DNA of 35,634 bases, taken from contig SIBU01000008.1 of NCBI GenBank assembly GCA_009695005.1, positions 1 to 35,634 on the forward strand. The letters are read 5' to 3'. Below, piece after piece: positions 15,633-24,531 of this stretch; the stretch's first letter is position 1, and every line of letters begins with the position of its first letter. The stretch comes from Candidatus Tayloriibacteriota bacterium (GTDB taxonomy: Bacteria > Patescibacteriota > Minisyncoccia > Phycocordibacterales > SIBU01). The notes under the pieces were generated by a model, which saw only the letters and a list, made by a program, of their open reading frames with translations, was not told the DNA's origin and made no database searches. The position numbers and the translations under genes are program-made.

Positions 15633-16394
15633 TTACTTCTTTTTTTTGCTATAATACTGACCCTTTTTGTTCAGAGCAGCTTGTTCTTTCAAATTAACCG
15701 GACTGAGAGCAAAGGCAGCTAGTTCTCCATGATCAACCGGCTTTTCTGAGAATAGTTTCTTCACAAATGACGGCAGGCAACTTCCCATGCCAAGCCTTCG
15801 AGCGAGACGTTCCCGAAACAACTCCTCATCCTCGCTAATCATGCTGATCGAATCATGAACAGATGCAAACATTTCTGTGATTCGGATTGCAAGAGCAAAG
15901 TTCTTCGAGGGGACGTGAAGACCAGGTCTAAGTTGCTGATTAAGTTCAGCACGATAAGTAAGAGCCGTTCCGTTGCCATTTACCCAGAATGTCCTATCGA
16001 TGTTTTCCACAGACGCAACATCGGATGTCAACAAACGGTCAAAGTGCACCGTTATCGGTTGCCACCAGTCAATGCCACCAGCGAAATCAACGATAGGTGA
16101 TTTTAATGTTTTCGCTACAAGCACATCCACATCCTTTCGTTTAGTCAATTCACGTGGCGTACGTTTTTGATTCCATACCGCCTCTGCTAAGCCACCTATA
16201 AGAAGACCAACCTCCCCACGCTTTTTAAGCATTAGGTCGGCTTTGACCATACCCTTCAAACCGCGTGTGGCGGTGACCGACATTGACTCACAAAGCTCAT
16301 GCCGAAGCGAGATTATTTGTGACAATAACTTTTCTAGTTTATGCGACAGTCGCTGTGACTGCTGACAATAAATACTGCACGATAGACTAATCAT
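15633..16394 (-). CDS. Nucleotidyltransferase-fold protein, 253 aa
   Basis: The central part shows a minimal nucleotidyltransferase pattern: LLIGGLAEAVW is the GG-containing turn, and KRKDVDVLVAKT carries the D-x-D metal-binding pair. Proteins of this kind transfer nucleotides to protein or small-molecule targets and include antibiotic-resistance and toxin (AbiEii-like) enzymes. The target here is unknown. The C-terminus ends in KKGQYYSKKKK, a basic tail. The start at 16394 is the first ATG; a later ATG within about 40 residues is possible, because the first 37 residues contain a Ser/Gln/Cys-rich stretch. It is a single gene with its own terminator and a higher GC content than its neighbours. 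Confidence 0.6.
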   Translation of the reverse strand: MISLSCSIYCQQSQRLSHKLEKLLSQIISLRHELCESMSVTATRGLKGMVKADLMLKKRGEVGLLIGGLAEAVWNQKRTPRELTKRKDVDVLVAKTLKSPIVDFAGGIDWWQPITVHFDRLLTSDVASVENIDRTFWVNGNGTALTYRAELNQQLRPGLHVPSKNFALAIRITEMFASVHDSISMISEDEELFRERLARRLGMGSCLPSFVKKLFSEKPVDHGELAAFALSPVNLKEQAALNKKGQYYSKKKK

Positions 16395-16485
16395 AGTTTT
16401 TCATACTTCCTTTATTCAATTTTTCTACTACTGTGCTGGAATATATGTTATTAAATTGATTTTGTCAACACTTTTTTAAAAACTA

Positions 16486-16521
16486 AAACCCTCCCAGCGC
16501 CATGAGGCGCTGGGAGGGTTT
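16486..16521 (-). terminator. Strong terminator of the RRM gene
   Basis: AAACCCTCCCAGCGCC pairs perfectly with GGCGCTGGGAGGGTTT, a 16-bp stem with a 4-base loop. On the minus strand it is followed by TAGTTTTTAAAAAAG. It is the strongest hairpin in the window. Confidence 0.9.
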
Positions 16522-16552
16522 AGTATTGAACCTTATCTACTAAAAGTGTAGA

Positions 16553-16876
16553 TTAGTAACTCGATCGGCGATCATCGCCTCCTCTGTTGTCATATCCACC
16601 GCCACCGCCAGTTCGGCGAGGAGGCTTCTCTGACATAGGACGAGCTTCATTGACGGTCAATGTGCGACCATCGAGATCAGTTCCGTGCATGGAAGAGACT
16701 GCCTTTTCGGCATCCGCATCCTCCATTTCAACAAAACCGAAACCTCGTGAGCGTCCTGTCATCTTGTCCGAGATAACGTTAGTCGAAACAACAGTTCCAA
16801 CCTTAGAAAAGGCGGTCTTGAGTGAATCAGCTGTCGTACCGTACGACAAGTTTCCGACGTATAGCTTCTTTGCCAT
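16553..16876 (-). CDS. RRM RNA-binding protein with Gly/Arg tail, 107 aa
   Basis: A single RNA recognition motif covers residues 3-80. RNP2 is LYVGNL and RNP1 is RGFGFVEM, both with the aromatic residues that stack on RNA. The tail (TGGGGGYDNRGGDDRRSS) is rich in Gly, Arg and Asp and resembles those of cyanobacterial and eukaryotic glycine-rich RNA-binding proteins. Such proteins bind single-stranded RNA and often act as RNA chaperones in the cold. It is monocistronic with a very strong terminator, consistent with high expression. Confidence 0.95.
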   Translation of the reverse strand: MAKKLYVGNLSYGTTADSLKTAFSKVGTVVSTNVISDKMTGRSRGFGFVEMEDADAEKAVSSMHGTDLDGRTLTVNEARPMSEKPPRRTGGGGGYDNRGGDDRRSSY

Positions 16877-17035
16877 ATTGAGAAAATTGCTTACCTATAA
16901 AATATCGCGCGACCCCCTTTCTCAATAATATGCCTTAAAGCTTATAACTTCAGAATCACCTTGAGAAAACCACGACATTAATACTATACACGTATTAGGT
17001 GAAAAGGCAACAAACAAAACTGATACAGCAGAAAG

Positions 17036-18394
17036 CTATAGCTTGTCAGAAGTCAGGATAACATTTATTTTTGAGGCAACACCTGGAAACACAGATTTCC
17101 AAAATGGCCAAATTGTTGCTGAAGCCATTGAAATTGCGGGATATTTAGAGGTAATACTAGAAAGTTCGCTCTTTTTTATATTAAACAACTGCCTTTTGAG
17201 CTGAGCTTCGTCAAATTTCCAAACGATCTTTGCATCACCGATCATATCAAACATAATGGGGCCAAGATTTGTAGCGTCATATGCGCTTCGGTTAGTAAAG
17301 TTAAAAATCAATTCATTCGCATTTACAACCAAAACAGGTGAGCCATCATAATCTACCATCAAACTTTCAGCTAAACTTGATGATAATATGTTTAGTGGCA
17401 GGAAAAATGCAGTAAAGCGTGCCTTCTTTCCTATTTGAATACTTTTACCGTCTTCTCTCAATGACTCAGAAATATCCTCGATATTTATTCTATAAGCATT
17501 GTTATAAAAAATAAAATCCTTCGCTACTTTCGCTCTTGATTCATCTATCAATTCCTTAGTCAGTTCGTTTTCTAAGTCCTTTTTTGCCAAAGCCAGCTTT
17601 TCATCAGAAACTGACTTTACTGTCCCCACCTTGCCACCAATCATTGGTGTTTTTGATCTGCCATAGAAGGCAGAATATCTATCTGAGCTTGTTTTAAAAC
17701 CTGGAACAGTAAAATCAGTAAGGCCGATATTATACTCTTCTCCAGGTGATTCAGCATAAACTAGTGCCTCGGTACTACCAGGAACAACTTTTCCTGCCAC
17801 AGGATGTCTTCCAGGGACGGTTATCGATTCACGAATTTTATAAATTAAACCATCTGGTGTTTCAAAACGTGTATTCTTTACAAATCTTTGCGAGGCAGTG
17901 CTGAAATTATTATAAATAATTATTTTACCAGTCGCAGATAATTCAACCTCTTTCTCGGAATCAGTAAGAATAGATGCGAACTTCTCTTTTGTGATTGAAA
18001 GAGGAACATAATAAAGAGAATTCTCGTCGGCTTTAGGTTTCGCGATTAAGTTTACCTTTGAGTTTATTTGCTGTGATTTCGACACAATTGTGATTTTAGC
18101 AGTAGAGAAATAATTTCCGAAAACAATGACTAAGATAATCACCGAAACAATACCGACTATCCATACCATCAACGAAGATGCCATTCTAGATGACATTTCA
18201 CGATTGCGTTCTTTGGATTCAGCTCGAACTGTGTCTCTTAGTTCAGCCAACTCTTTTTGTATGCCTTTTTTTTCATAAACTTCTGGCTCATCTTGATTTT
18301 CTTTTTCAATTTGTACACTTTTCTGCATCGCTAAAATACCGCGTATGCCCTTACGCTTAGGTGGTAAAACGTCTTGAACTATGTTTCTTGCCAT
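17036..18394 (-). CDS. Membrane protein with baseplate J-like domain, 452 aa
   Basis: The N-terminal 70 residues are charged and helical (cytoplasmic). A membrane helix follows at about 72-95 (SLMVWIVGIVSVIILVIVFG), then a large outer domain. The stretch around 150-245 (IIIYNNFSTASQRFVKNT, FETPDGLIYKI, VPGSTEALVYAESPGEEYN) matches the pattern that is annotated as baseplate J/gp47-like in many Patescibacteria. In phages this fold builds the tail baseplate; in these bacteria it is probably a surface-structure component. It follows the PilM-like gene after 47 bases, so a link with a pilus-like assembly is plausible. Confidence 0.65.
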   Translation of the reverse strand: MARNIVQDVLPPKRKGIRGILAMQKSVQIEKENQDEPEVYEKKGIQKELAELRDTVRAESKERNREMSSRMASSLMVWIVGIVSVIILVIVFGNYFSTAKITIVSKSQQINSKVNLIAKPKADENSLYYVPLSITKEKFASILTDSEKEVELSATGKIIIYNNFSTASQRFVKNTRFETPDGLIYKIRESITVPGRHPVAGKVVPGSTEALVYAESPGEEYNIGLTDFTVPGFKTSSDRYSAFYGRSKTPMIGGKVGTVKSVSDEKLALAKKDLENELTKELIDESRAKVAKDFIFYNNAYRINIEDISESLREDGKSIQIGKKARFTAFFLPLNILSSSLAESLMVDYDGSPVLVVNANELIFNFTNRSAYDATNLGPIMFDMIGDAKIVWKFDEAQLKRQLFNIKKSELSSITSKYPAISMASATIWPFWKSVFPGVASKINVILTSDKL

Positions 18395-18441
18395 ATCGAT
18401 TAAAATAGTTACTTCGTGATTTTATCACACATTCCAAAATC

Positions 18442-19653
18442 TCAGTACAGTCGTGAAAGAAAATTTACCTCTACCGCAATCGAACTTTCGTTTACAATAT
18501 CCTTTTCATAGTCAACTAATATCTTTGATAATGATGCATCAATTGCTATTACACTAAATGGCTGTGAAGTAACTGTAAATCTGTTTGACTCCGCACCTTT
18601 TAAAAATTCCATAAAAATTTTTGAAAAAGGGCTATTGTCCTGAAAGAACAAAGTGTTTGGCAAGAAAGATTTATCAGAAAATGACGACAGAGCATCATTA
18701 AAAAATTTTAGCCAGGAAGTCTTCGTGTCATTAATGGCAATTTGAATTTTAGATAAATCCAAACTGTGACTCTTGTTTTCTAATGCGATTTTTACTAATG
18801 ATTCAAGTGCTCCATGTGGAGTTCCTGAAAATATTTTTTCAGTATCACGCAATATCGTATTTCTGCCTAGGGGAAAACTGGCAGTGTCCGCAATTGTCCC
18901 CTTTTTAACTACGACAATATCCGTCACCTCTCCTCCCACATGCATAAATATAAAATCGTCCTCTTGTGAATAAATATCTCTGATAGTAGAGAATGCCGCC
19001 AGCGAAAATGTGTGCAATCCGAGTTGATGACTTGGAAATTTTCTTGTAACAGCACTTTTAATGCCCTCAAGAAAAACTCGAGGAGTCAGACTAATAGCAA
19101 CAATTAATTCAAGCTCCCTTGCCGTTTTGCCAATGGGCTTATCAGTGGAATAACCATTAAGATTGGTACGTAAAATTTTCCTCTCCAACAGTAGATATGG
19201 ATCAGCATTCTTATTCTGCTGTGAAATTTCAGATTTTGATTCAAATTCTCTTTCTTCAGTATCAAATAATTTATTAATAGAAGACTGTGAAATTTGATGA
19301 GGAGTGGCGTACAAAGCCTTTAAAGTTTTAATTTCTGAGAGATACCAAGGTGAGGACAATACTGCGTCATACCCTCCTATAACGTGTAGTACATTTTTGT
19401 TTTCATTAATCCCAACTAATCCTGCATTTTCTATTCTATCCAATATTGTCTCAAGAGCCTTGAACATTGCACTAAACAAGACTTGACCATTCAAATCTTT
19501 TTGATAAACAAAATTTTCACGGGCAGTGTAGAGAACAATTGGTTTTTTACCTGGCCTATTCATATATAGTCCAGCACCAATGCTTCCACTCTCAATATCC
19601 AATACCAAATTTAATGGTACGATATCTTTTTTGGCTGAAAAAAAACTACTCAT
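18442..19653 (-). CDS. PilM-like actin-fold protein, 403 aa
   Basis: The protein looks like the actin/FtsA/PilM superfamily: LVLDIESGSIGAGLY is the phosphate-1 strand and loop, and FIFMHVGGEVTDIVVVKKG is the phosphate-2 loop, where family members have D-x-G or G-x-x-x-D. PilM couples inner-membrane pilus proteins to the cytoplasm. No membrane helix is visible, so it is cytoplasmic. It is upstream of the baseplate-J-like membrane protein in the same operon. The other pilus genes are not in this window. Confidence 0.65.
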   Translation of the reverse strand: MSSFFSAKKDIVPLNLVLDIESGSIGAGLYMNRPGKKPIVLYTARENFVYQKDLNGQVLFSAMFKALETILDRIENAGLVGINENKNVLHVIGGYDAVLSSPWYLSEIKTLKALYATPHQISQSSINKLFDTEEREFESKSEISQQNKNADPYLLLERKILRTNLNGYSTDKPIGKTARELELIVAISLTPRVFLEGIKSAVTRKFPSHQLGLHTFSLAAFSTIRDIYSQEDDFIFMHVGGEVTDIVVVKKGTIADTASFPLGRNTILRDTEKIFSGTPHGALESLVKIALENKSHSLDLSKIQIAINDTKTSWLKFFNDALSSFSDKSFLPNTLFFQDNSPFSKIFMEFLKGAESNRFTVTSQPFSVIAIDASLSKILVDYEKDIVNESSIAVEVNFLSRLY

Positions 19654-19797
19654 GTGCCAATTATATCACTGTAAACGACCTACAGAAAGAGAATAAGTCT
19701 AAGTAACTGTAATATATTCTGTTTTATAGATTTATTTAAAATTTAATCAATGTGTTAAGATATACCTAAATCGTTTAATTGTATTTCATTACTTCAA

Positions 19798-20520
19798 ATG
19801 CTTACTATTTTTACAATTGCCGCTTTTAGTTCAACACTACTTGGTGGTCTTTTTGCTCTAAAATTTAAGGACCGTCTTCACTTGATACTCGGTTTTAGCG
19901 CCGGCGCTGTAATTGGCGTTGCATTTTTTGACTTACTTCCTGAATCTATAATTTTAGGTGGAGAGTACTATGGGATTTCATTTATAACCTCTATTATGGC
20001 ACTTGGTTTTATCATTTATATGATTTTAGATCGGGTTGTAATATTCCATGGACATAGACATGAAGATGAAATTGGCGACCACGATCGGCGTGGCCTACTC
20101 GGAGCAGGAAGCTTATCCATCCATAGTTTTCTCGATGGAATAGCAATCGGTTTAGCATTTCAAGTTTCAAATGCTGTCGGAGCAATAGTAGCAATAGCGG
20201 TGTTAACTCATGATTTCTCCGACGGTATAAACACCGTAAGCATGATTATTAAAAATGGAGGCAAGGCAAGGGAGGCATTTTTTTGGCTTCTAACCGATGC
20301 GTGCGCTCCGGTCTTGGGAATTATTTCAACTCTTTTTTTCACCTTGCCAAAACAATCACTAGGAATTCTACTCGCCTTGTTCACTGGATTTTTCATATAT
20401 ATTGGAGCAAGCGATCTTTTGCCAGAAAGTCACCACGCTCATCCAACAATATGGACAACTGCTATGACTGTTTTAGGTATAGCAGTTCTCTTTGCTGCCA
20501 TAAAATTGGCGAGCATATAA
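19798..20520 (+). CDS. ZIP-family divalent metal transporter, 240 aa
   Basis: Eight membrane helices are expected. The histidine-rich loop after helix 3 is FHGHRHEDEIGDHDRR (residues about 83-98). The metal path is seen in HSFLDGIAIG (109-118, helix 4) and HDFSDGINT (138-146, helix 5), with the conserved His and Asp residues. It would bring Zn2+ or related metals into the cytoplasm. It stands alone, divergent from the PilM-like gene and convergent with alaS; no terminator hairpin separates it from alaS. Confidence 0.92.
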   Translation: MLTIFTIAAFSSTLLGGLFALKFKDRLHLILGFSAGAVIGVAFFDLLPESIILGGEYYGISFITSIMALGFIIYMILDRVVIFHGHRHEDEIGDHDRRGLLGAGSLSIHSFLDGIAIGLAFQVSNAVGAIVAIAVLTHDFSDGINTVSMIIKNGGKAREAFFWLLTDACAPVLGIISTLFFTLPKQSLGILLALFTGFFIYIGASDLLPESHHAHPTIWTTAMTVLGIAVLFAAIKLASI

Positions 20521-20538
20521 TCCAACTTTTTTATCAGA

Positions 20539-22359
20539 TTATGCGGTGATTACTGCCTTAATGCGTCGCACACCAGCGGAAACCGCTTCCTCCTTAGCAA
20601 TTTTAAAATTACCGATTACTGATGTATTTTCAACATGAGGCCCACCACAAAACTCCTTTGAGTAAGCTGTATCGATCGAGTCACCGACATAATATACGTT
20701 GACTTGGTCACCATATTTCTCGCCGAAAAAATGTAATGCGCCTGTTTTTTCAGCTTCTACAAAAGGTAATACTACTTTTTGAACTGGTAAGTGTGCTTTT
20801 ATTTTTTCATTAACAATGCTCTCCACCTTTTTCTTCTCTTCGTCTGTCAGTTTTCGTGAAAATGCAAAATCAAATCTGAGTCTCTCTGGTGTGATGTTAC
20901 TTCCTTTTTGTCGAACCTCGTTACCCAACACATCACGGAGCGCTTGATGAAGTAAATGTGTTGCTGTGTGGTATTTAACTGACACTTCACCAGTATCAGA
21001 AAGTCCTCCTTTAAATTTCTTTTCTGAACCGGCACGAGAAAGTTCCTTGTGAGCTTCAAAATTTTTATTAAATCCTTCGATGTCCACTCGAATTCCCTTC
21101 TCACGTGCAAGATCAATAACCATATCAATTGGCAATCCATGCGACGAGTACAGATTAAATGAGTCGTGGCCAGAAACTTCCTGACTGCTATTTGAAATTT
21201 TTTCGAATTCTCTTAAACCAGAGGTCAGTGTTTTTCTAAATTGTTGTTCTTCTTGATTTAACGCTTGCTCAACAATATCCTTGTTAGAAAGAAGATTTGG
21301 ATAGTGTAACTTGTAAACATCTATAATCGAGCTTAGTGGGTTGTGAAGATGATTACCCTCAATTTGAAGCTTATCTAAGTGGAGGATTGCTCTGCGCAAA
21401 AGTCTGCGTACAAAGTAACCCTGATCAGTGTTACTTGGCATAACTCCATCTGACATAAGAAAAACTGCAGCCCTAATATGATCTAAAGCTATTCTGTATG
21501 ATTTTTTATTATGTTGATCGACATACTTATTTGACGTATGCAGTTCAAGATTCGCAACAACATTCTCAAAAACATCCAAGTTAAACACGTCAGGATTGTC
21601 ATTAGCGGCAGCAGTTATCCGTTCCAATCCCCCACCAAAGTCTACATTCCTCTGCGGTAACTTTTCAAAACCAGATTCCGTCTTCCTATACTCCATAAAA
21701 ACAGAGTTTCCAATTTCCATAAAGCGCCCACAGTCGCAATTCGGATGACATGCTTCTTTCTTCCATTCTGATTTTTCATGTAAACCACGCTCCATACCGA
21801 AATCGTAAAAAATTTCACTATCCGGTCCACCCGGTTCTCCAACAGGCATATTCTCTGGGATACCTGCCCTACTCCACCAATTTTTTTTAGTATTATAAAA
21901 GCAAATGCGTTCAGCCGGCACTCCAATACTTTTCCATATTTCTGCGGACTCATCATCTTTAGGTAGTCCAAATTTTTGATCACCTTCAAAACAACTTACC
22001 CAAAGCTTCTCACTTTTTATGCCGAGTTCCTTTGTCAAAAATTCAAAAATCCAAGACAGCTGTTCCTTCTTCCAATAATCGCCAAGTGACCAGTTACCAA
22101 GCATTTCGAAAAAAGTGGTATGACGGTTATCACCAACCTCCTCTATGTCTCCACTACGAAAACATTTCTGAGAATCTGCAATCCGCTTGCCTGCGGGATG
22201 TGTCTCACCAAGAAGGTATGGGAGCATCGGTTGCATGCCGGACCCTGTAAATAGCGTTGTAGGGTCATTTTCAGGCACGAGAGAGGACGATGGAACGATA
22301 GTGTGTCTACGTTTAGCATAAAAATCCAAATACTTCTTTCTAACTTCACTTAATAGCAT
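20539..22359 (-). CDS. alaS: Alanyl-tRNA synthetase without C-terminal domain, 606 aa
   Basis: The enzyme attaches alanine to tRNA-Ala. I take the ATG at 22359, because MLLSEVRKKYLDF aligns with the normal AlaRS start. The catalytic class II core covers the first 240 residues (FTGSGMQPMLPYLLG, FFEMLGNWSLGDYW, NVDFGGGLERI). The editing site has HTATH at about 464-468 and CGGPH at about 571-575, both intact, so mischarged Ser and Gly can still be removed. The protein ends right after the editing domain, about 270 residues shorter than in E. coli, so the C-Ala domain is missing; the beta-barrel before the editing domain also looks reduced. This form is common in reduced genomes. Confidence 0.95.
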   Translation of the reverse strand: MLLSEVRKKYLDFYAKRRHTIVPSSSLVPENDPTTLFTGSGMQPMLPYLLGETHPAGKRIADSQKCFRSGDIEEVGDNRHTTFFEMLGNWSLGDYWKKEQLSWIFEFLTKELGIKSEKLWVSCFEGDQKFGLPKDDESAEIWKSIGVPAERICFYNTKKNWWSRAGIPENMPVGEPGGPDSEIFYDFGMERGLHEKSEWKKEACHPNCDCGRFMEIGNSVFMEYRKTESGFEKLPQRNVDFGGGLERITAAANDNPDVFNLDVFENVVANLELHTSNKYVDQHNKKSYRIALDHIRAAVFLMSDGVMPSNTDQGYFVRRLLRRAILHLDKLQIEGNHLHNPLSSIIDVYKLHYPNLLSNKDIVEQALNQEEQQFRKTLTSGLREFEKISNSSQEVSGHDSFNLYSSHGLPIDMVIDLAREKGIRVDIEGFNKNFEAHKELSRAGSEKKFKGGLSDTGEVSVKYHTATHLLHQALRDVLGNEVRQKGSNITPERLRFDFAFSRKLTDEEKKKVESIVNEKIKAHLPVQKVVLPFVEAEKTGALHFFGEKYGDQVNVYYVGDSIDTAYSKEFCGGPHVENTSVIGNFKIAKEEAVSAGVRRIKAVITA

Positions 22360-22416
22360 ATGAAGCAAATTATACATAATTTGCTCAATTTTTCCATCTA
22401 GGTCAAGCGGTGTAAT

Positions 22417-22686
22417 CTAAACTGTCTCCTCGATATACCCCTCAAAAACCAAAATCCTTCTTTTGTTACTTTCACCTCTGTTATAGCCGCCAAGCTTTCC
22501 GTCAGAGCGAATAACGCGATGACAGGGAATATTTGGGTCAAAATTCGTACGTAAAATGGCACCAACGGCTCTTCCAGCCTTCAAATTCCCTGCCCTTTTG
22601 GCAACATCACCGTAAGTTAAAACGGAACCTTTTGGTATTCCTCTCACCACCTTAAACACCCTCTCCTTAAAGCTTAAATTTTTCAT
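22417..22686 (-). CDS. MGMT/ATL-type DNA-alkylation repair protein, 89 aa
   Basis: Only the C-terminal DNA-binding and active-site domain of O6-methylguanine-DNA methyltransferase is present. The winged-helix part includes IPKGSVLTYGDVAKRAG, and the active site is IPCHRVIRSDGKLGGY, so the acceptor cysteine is kept. This differs from classical alkyltransferase-like proteins, which have Trp there. At 89 residues it lacks the N-terminal ribonuclease-like domain of Ada/Ogt. It could be an active methyltransferase or a lesion-recognition protein. It starts 11 bases after the stop of a small membrane-protein gene, in a minus-strand run towards alaS. Confidence 0.88.
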   Translation of the reverse strand: MKNLSFKERVFKVVRGIPKGSVLTYGDVAKRAGNLKAGRAVGAILRTNFDPNIPCHRVIRSDGKLGGYNRGESNKRRILVFEGYIEETV

Positions 22687-22697
22687 GCGAGTTAAAT

Positions 22698-22874
22698 TTA
22701 AAACAGAGCTCCTACGCTTATCGCGGTTTGTTTACAAAAATTGGAAAGTGTTAGCCAATTAAGAGATGTAACGTTTATTAAAAAGGAAATGGAAAATCCG
22801 AAAGCAAAACTTAAAATAGAAACCGATATCAGTTTTTCATTGTGCTTAAAAAAATTTTTGTGCTGCTTTTTCAT
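22698..22874 (-). CDS. Small membrane protein, 58 aa
   Basis: The frame starts MKKQHKNFFKHNEKL and has one hydrophobic helix at residues about 15-35 (ISVSILSFAFGFSISFLI). It begins three bases after the stop codon of the ATP-cone nuclease gene and ends 11 bases before the methyltransferase-like gene, exactly filling the gap in the operon. This spacing, more than its sequence, is the argument that it is real. The function is unknown. Confidence 0.55.
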   Translation of the reverse strand: MKKQHKNFFKHNEKLISVSILSFAFGFSISFLINVTSLNWLTLSNFCKQTAISVGALF

Positions 22875-22877
22875 GAT

Positions 22878-23723
22878 TTAAGATAATTCTGGACAAAAAA
22901 TCAAACTCTCCTTAATTGCATTTTCTAAAACATCCTTGTGTAAGCCAACAGAGGCAACGGCATCACTATTCTCTCTTATGCTTTTACACAAAACTACACC
23001 CTTCTCCATTAAATTTTTCTTCTCGACCAGGGAAAGTGTGGTCAGACAAGTTATAGGATGTAAACTTGAATCCTCAATCATATCGTGAAGATTTTCTGAA
23101 CTAGGATAATTCCATCCAATGAGTCTTACCCCAGCACACTCGCAGTACTGGACTGCCTTTGCGGTAAAATTAGTATTTGTGATCAAGATTCCCTCATCCA
23201 GCTTACGCTTGGTTCCGAAAATAAATTCCTTCTCTTTTAAATCGTCAAAACGTGCCTTGATATATAGCGCAACCTTAAGATCTGATTTCAATCCCAACTC
23301 ATTATGAAATTTTGCCTCAGCCATAATCAGCTTGTTTTCGTTCCAAGCAACAACATCTATTTCGTGGTCAACACATCTACCGTCAACTATTTGATCAGTC
23401 AATGTTGTATAACCCTTCGCTTTAAAAATTTCAGCCACAAATTTTTCAAATGGAAAGCCTGATGGACCAAGGTCCGCAATCGCGCGTTTCAACGAGTACC
23501 TTGCTGCGACAGGACGTTCAAACTTATGCAACAACTCAAAAGCATGGCTATATATAGCGGTGGTACTCATACCATCTTCTATCTCACGGGAAATGTGATT
23601 AACTATTTTATCTTTAACTTCAATTGATGCTCCAGAGCGTACAAGGGACTCCTCGAGTTTGCTTCTTTGGAACTCCTCCTTTGTTCCGTCGGTTTTAATA
23701 ATAAAAATCTTCTGGTCTGACAT
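22878..23723 (-). CDS. ATP-cone/Mrr-like restriction endonuclease fusion, 281 aa
   Basis: I take the ATG at 23723 (MSDQKIFIIKTDG); the frame is open to 23783 but the extra 20 residues are hydrophobic and lie over the promoter. Residues 1-85 form an ATP-cone, the nucleotide-sensing domain known from ribonucleotide reductase and NrdR (VRSGASIEVKDKIVNHI, RYSLKRAIADLGPSGF). Residues about 88-210 form a PD-(D/E)xK nuclease of Mrr type: FPFEKFVAEIFKAKGY, then EIDVVAWNENKLIMAEAKFH with Asp123, Glu136 and Lys138. The pairing suggests a nuclease whose activity is tuned by ATP/dATP. It leads an operon with a small membrane protein, the methyltransferase-like protein and possibly alaS. Confidence 0.85.
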   Translation of the reverse strand: MSDQKIFIIKTDGTKEEFQRSKLEESLVRSGASIEVKDKIVNHISREIEDGMSTTAIYSHAFELLHKFERPVAARYSLKRAIADLGPSGFPFEKFVAEIFKAKGYTTLTDQIVDGRCVDHEIDVVAWNENKLIMAEAKFHNELGLKSDLKVALYIKARFDDLKEKEFIFGTKRKLDEGILITNTNFTAKAVQYCECAGVRLIGWNYPSSENLHDMIEDSSLHPITCLTTLSLVEKKNLMEKGVVLCKSIRENSDAVASVGLHKDVLENAIKESLIFCPELS

Positions 23724-23814
23724 AAAGAATATTATACATTGTATATAAAAAACGACATAACCTTGATATTTACTGTCGTACATGCTACAAATCTACTGGA
23801 TACAATCACTAACT

Positions 23815-24306
23815 ATGAATACCGCTCTTATTACTGTCCCAGTTAACTACAGCGTCTCTGAATTAGATTTACGTCGAGATTTGACGCTATGTGGTCACTA
23901 CTTCATCCCGTATGCGCCACCACCGATAAATGAATCAGTTGGTAACGGCGAACACAAGATCAGCTTTAAGATTTGGTGGGGAGATAAAGCTCAAACGTTT
24001 GAGCAGATCATGAGCTTCATCAAGGGAACGGGGTGCAGGCACTCTACACAGGTAGAGATGCGTTCGCTTGCCCAAGAACTTCTTGGCGGCCTTCGACACA
24101 ACGGAACATGCTCACCAGGATATTTCAGCCCATTTCAATGCTTTGGTACGGTCTGGACCCTTCCATCTGAGCCTAGCAGCGCCATCCCACTTCTAATGAA
24201 TCCTTGCTTCACTCTTCATTCCCTAGCTGTAGAGTGGGACTTACCAGTGGCAGAAGGATTGTTTCCTTCTTCATGGAACTATGTGGGAGTAGTTCAGATC
24301 GGCTAA
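23815..24306 (+). CDS. Hypothetical protein, 163 aa
   Basis: I take the ATG at 23815 (MNTALITVPVNYS) rather than the one at 23782. The family is not certain, but the order WW near the middle, a short FIKGTGCRHSTQVEM stretch, an FxxFGTVW strand and a C-terminal VEWDL followed by a final hydrophobic strand recalls a group of small Patescibacteria proteins of unknown role. It looks cytosolic, with seven cysteines. It is divergent from the ATP-cone nuclease gene (about 90 bases between starts) and ends with a strong terminator. Confidence 0.6.
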   Translation: MNTALITVPVNYSVSELDLRRDLTLCGHYFIPYAPPPINESVGNGEHKISFKIWWGDKAQTFEQIMSFIKGTGCRHSTQVEMRSLAQELLGGLRHNGTCSPGYFSPFQCFGTVWTLPSEPSSAIPLLMNPCFTLHSLAVEWDLPVAEGLFPSSWNYVGVVQIG

Positions 24307-24331
24307 AGCCATAGCCAGATATACGAAGTTT

Positions 24332-24360
24332 AGCAACACACACGTGTTGCTATTTTATTA
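24332..24360 (+). terminator. Terminator of the 163-aa gene
   Basis: AGCAACAC and GTGTTGCT form an 8-bp stem with a 4-base loop, followed by ATTTTATTA. It abuts and slightly overlaps the stop codon of the duplicated mnmA end on the other strand. Confidence 0.85.
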
Positions 24361-24531
24361 TCCCTCCCCCCAAACACACCTCTCTTTCATAAAAAACAAT
24401 TGACTGCCCTGACGCTCCTCCAATCTGTGCTTCATCAAACTCGATGAGGATTCGTAATTCTTGGTTCCTGATTCTTACCATTTGCAATGGTTGGCGATAA
24501 CGGAGACGGGCGAGGACCCGCGTTCCGTCTG
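24350..24531 (-). pseudogene. Duplicated 3' end of mnmA
   Basis: Bases 24362-24531 match mnmA bases 25500-25669 with 8 differences in 170 (the 94 bases nearest the mnmA stop are identical). The frame is intact to its own stop codon at 24350 and encodes the last 60 or so residues of MnmA (RVLARLRYRQ, IEFDEAQIGGASGQ, REVCLGGG), ending IIK instead of VIHAT. There is no 5' part and no start. The match begins at the centre of a palindrome in mnmA. Three of the differences change residues (Leu/Pro, Lys/Glu, Ser/Leu), so this may be the older, displaced end or one from a related strain. Confidence 0.9.
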
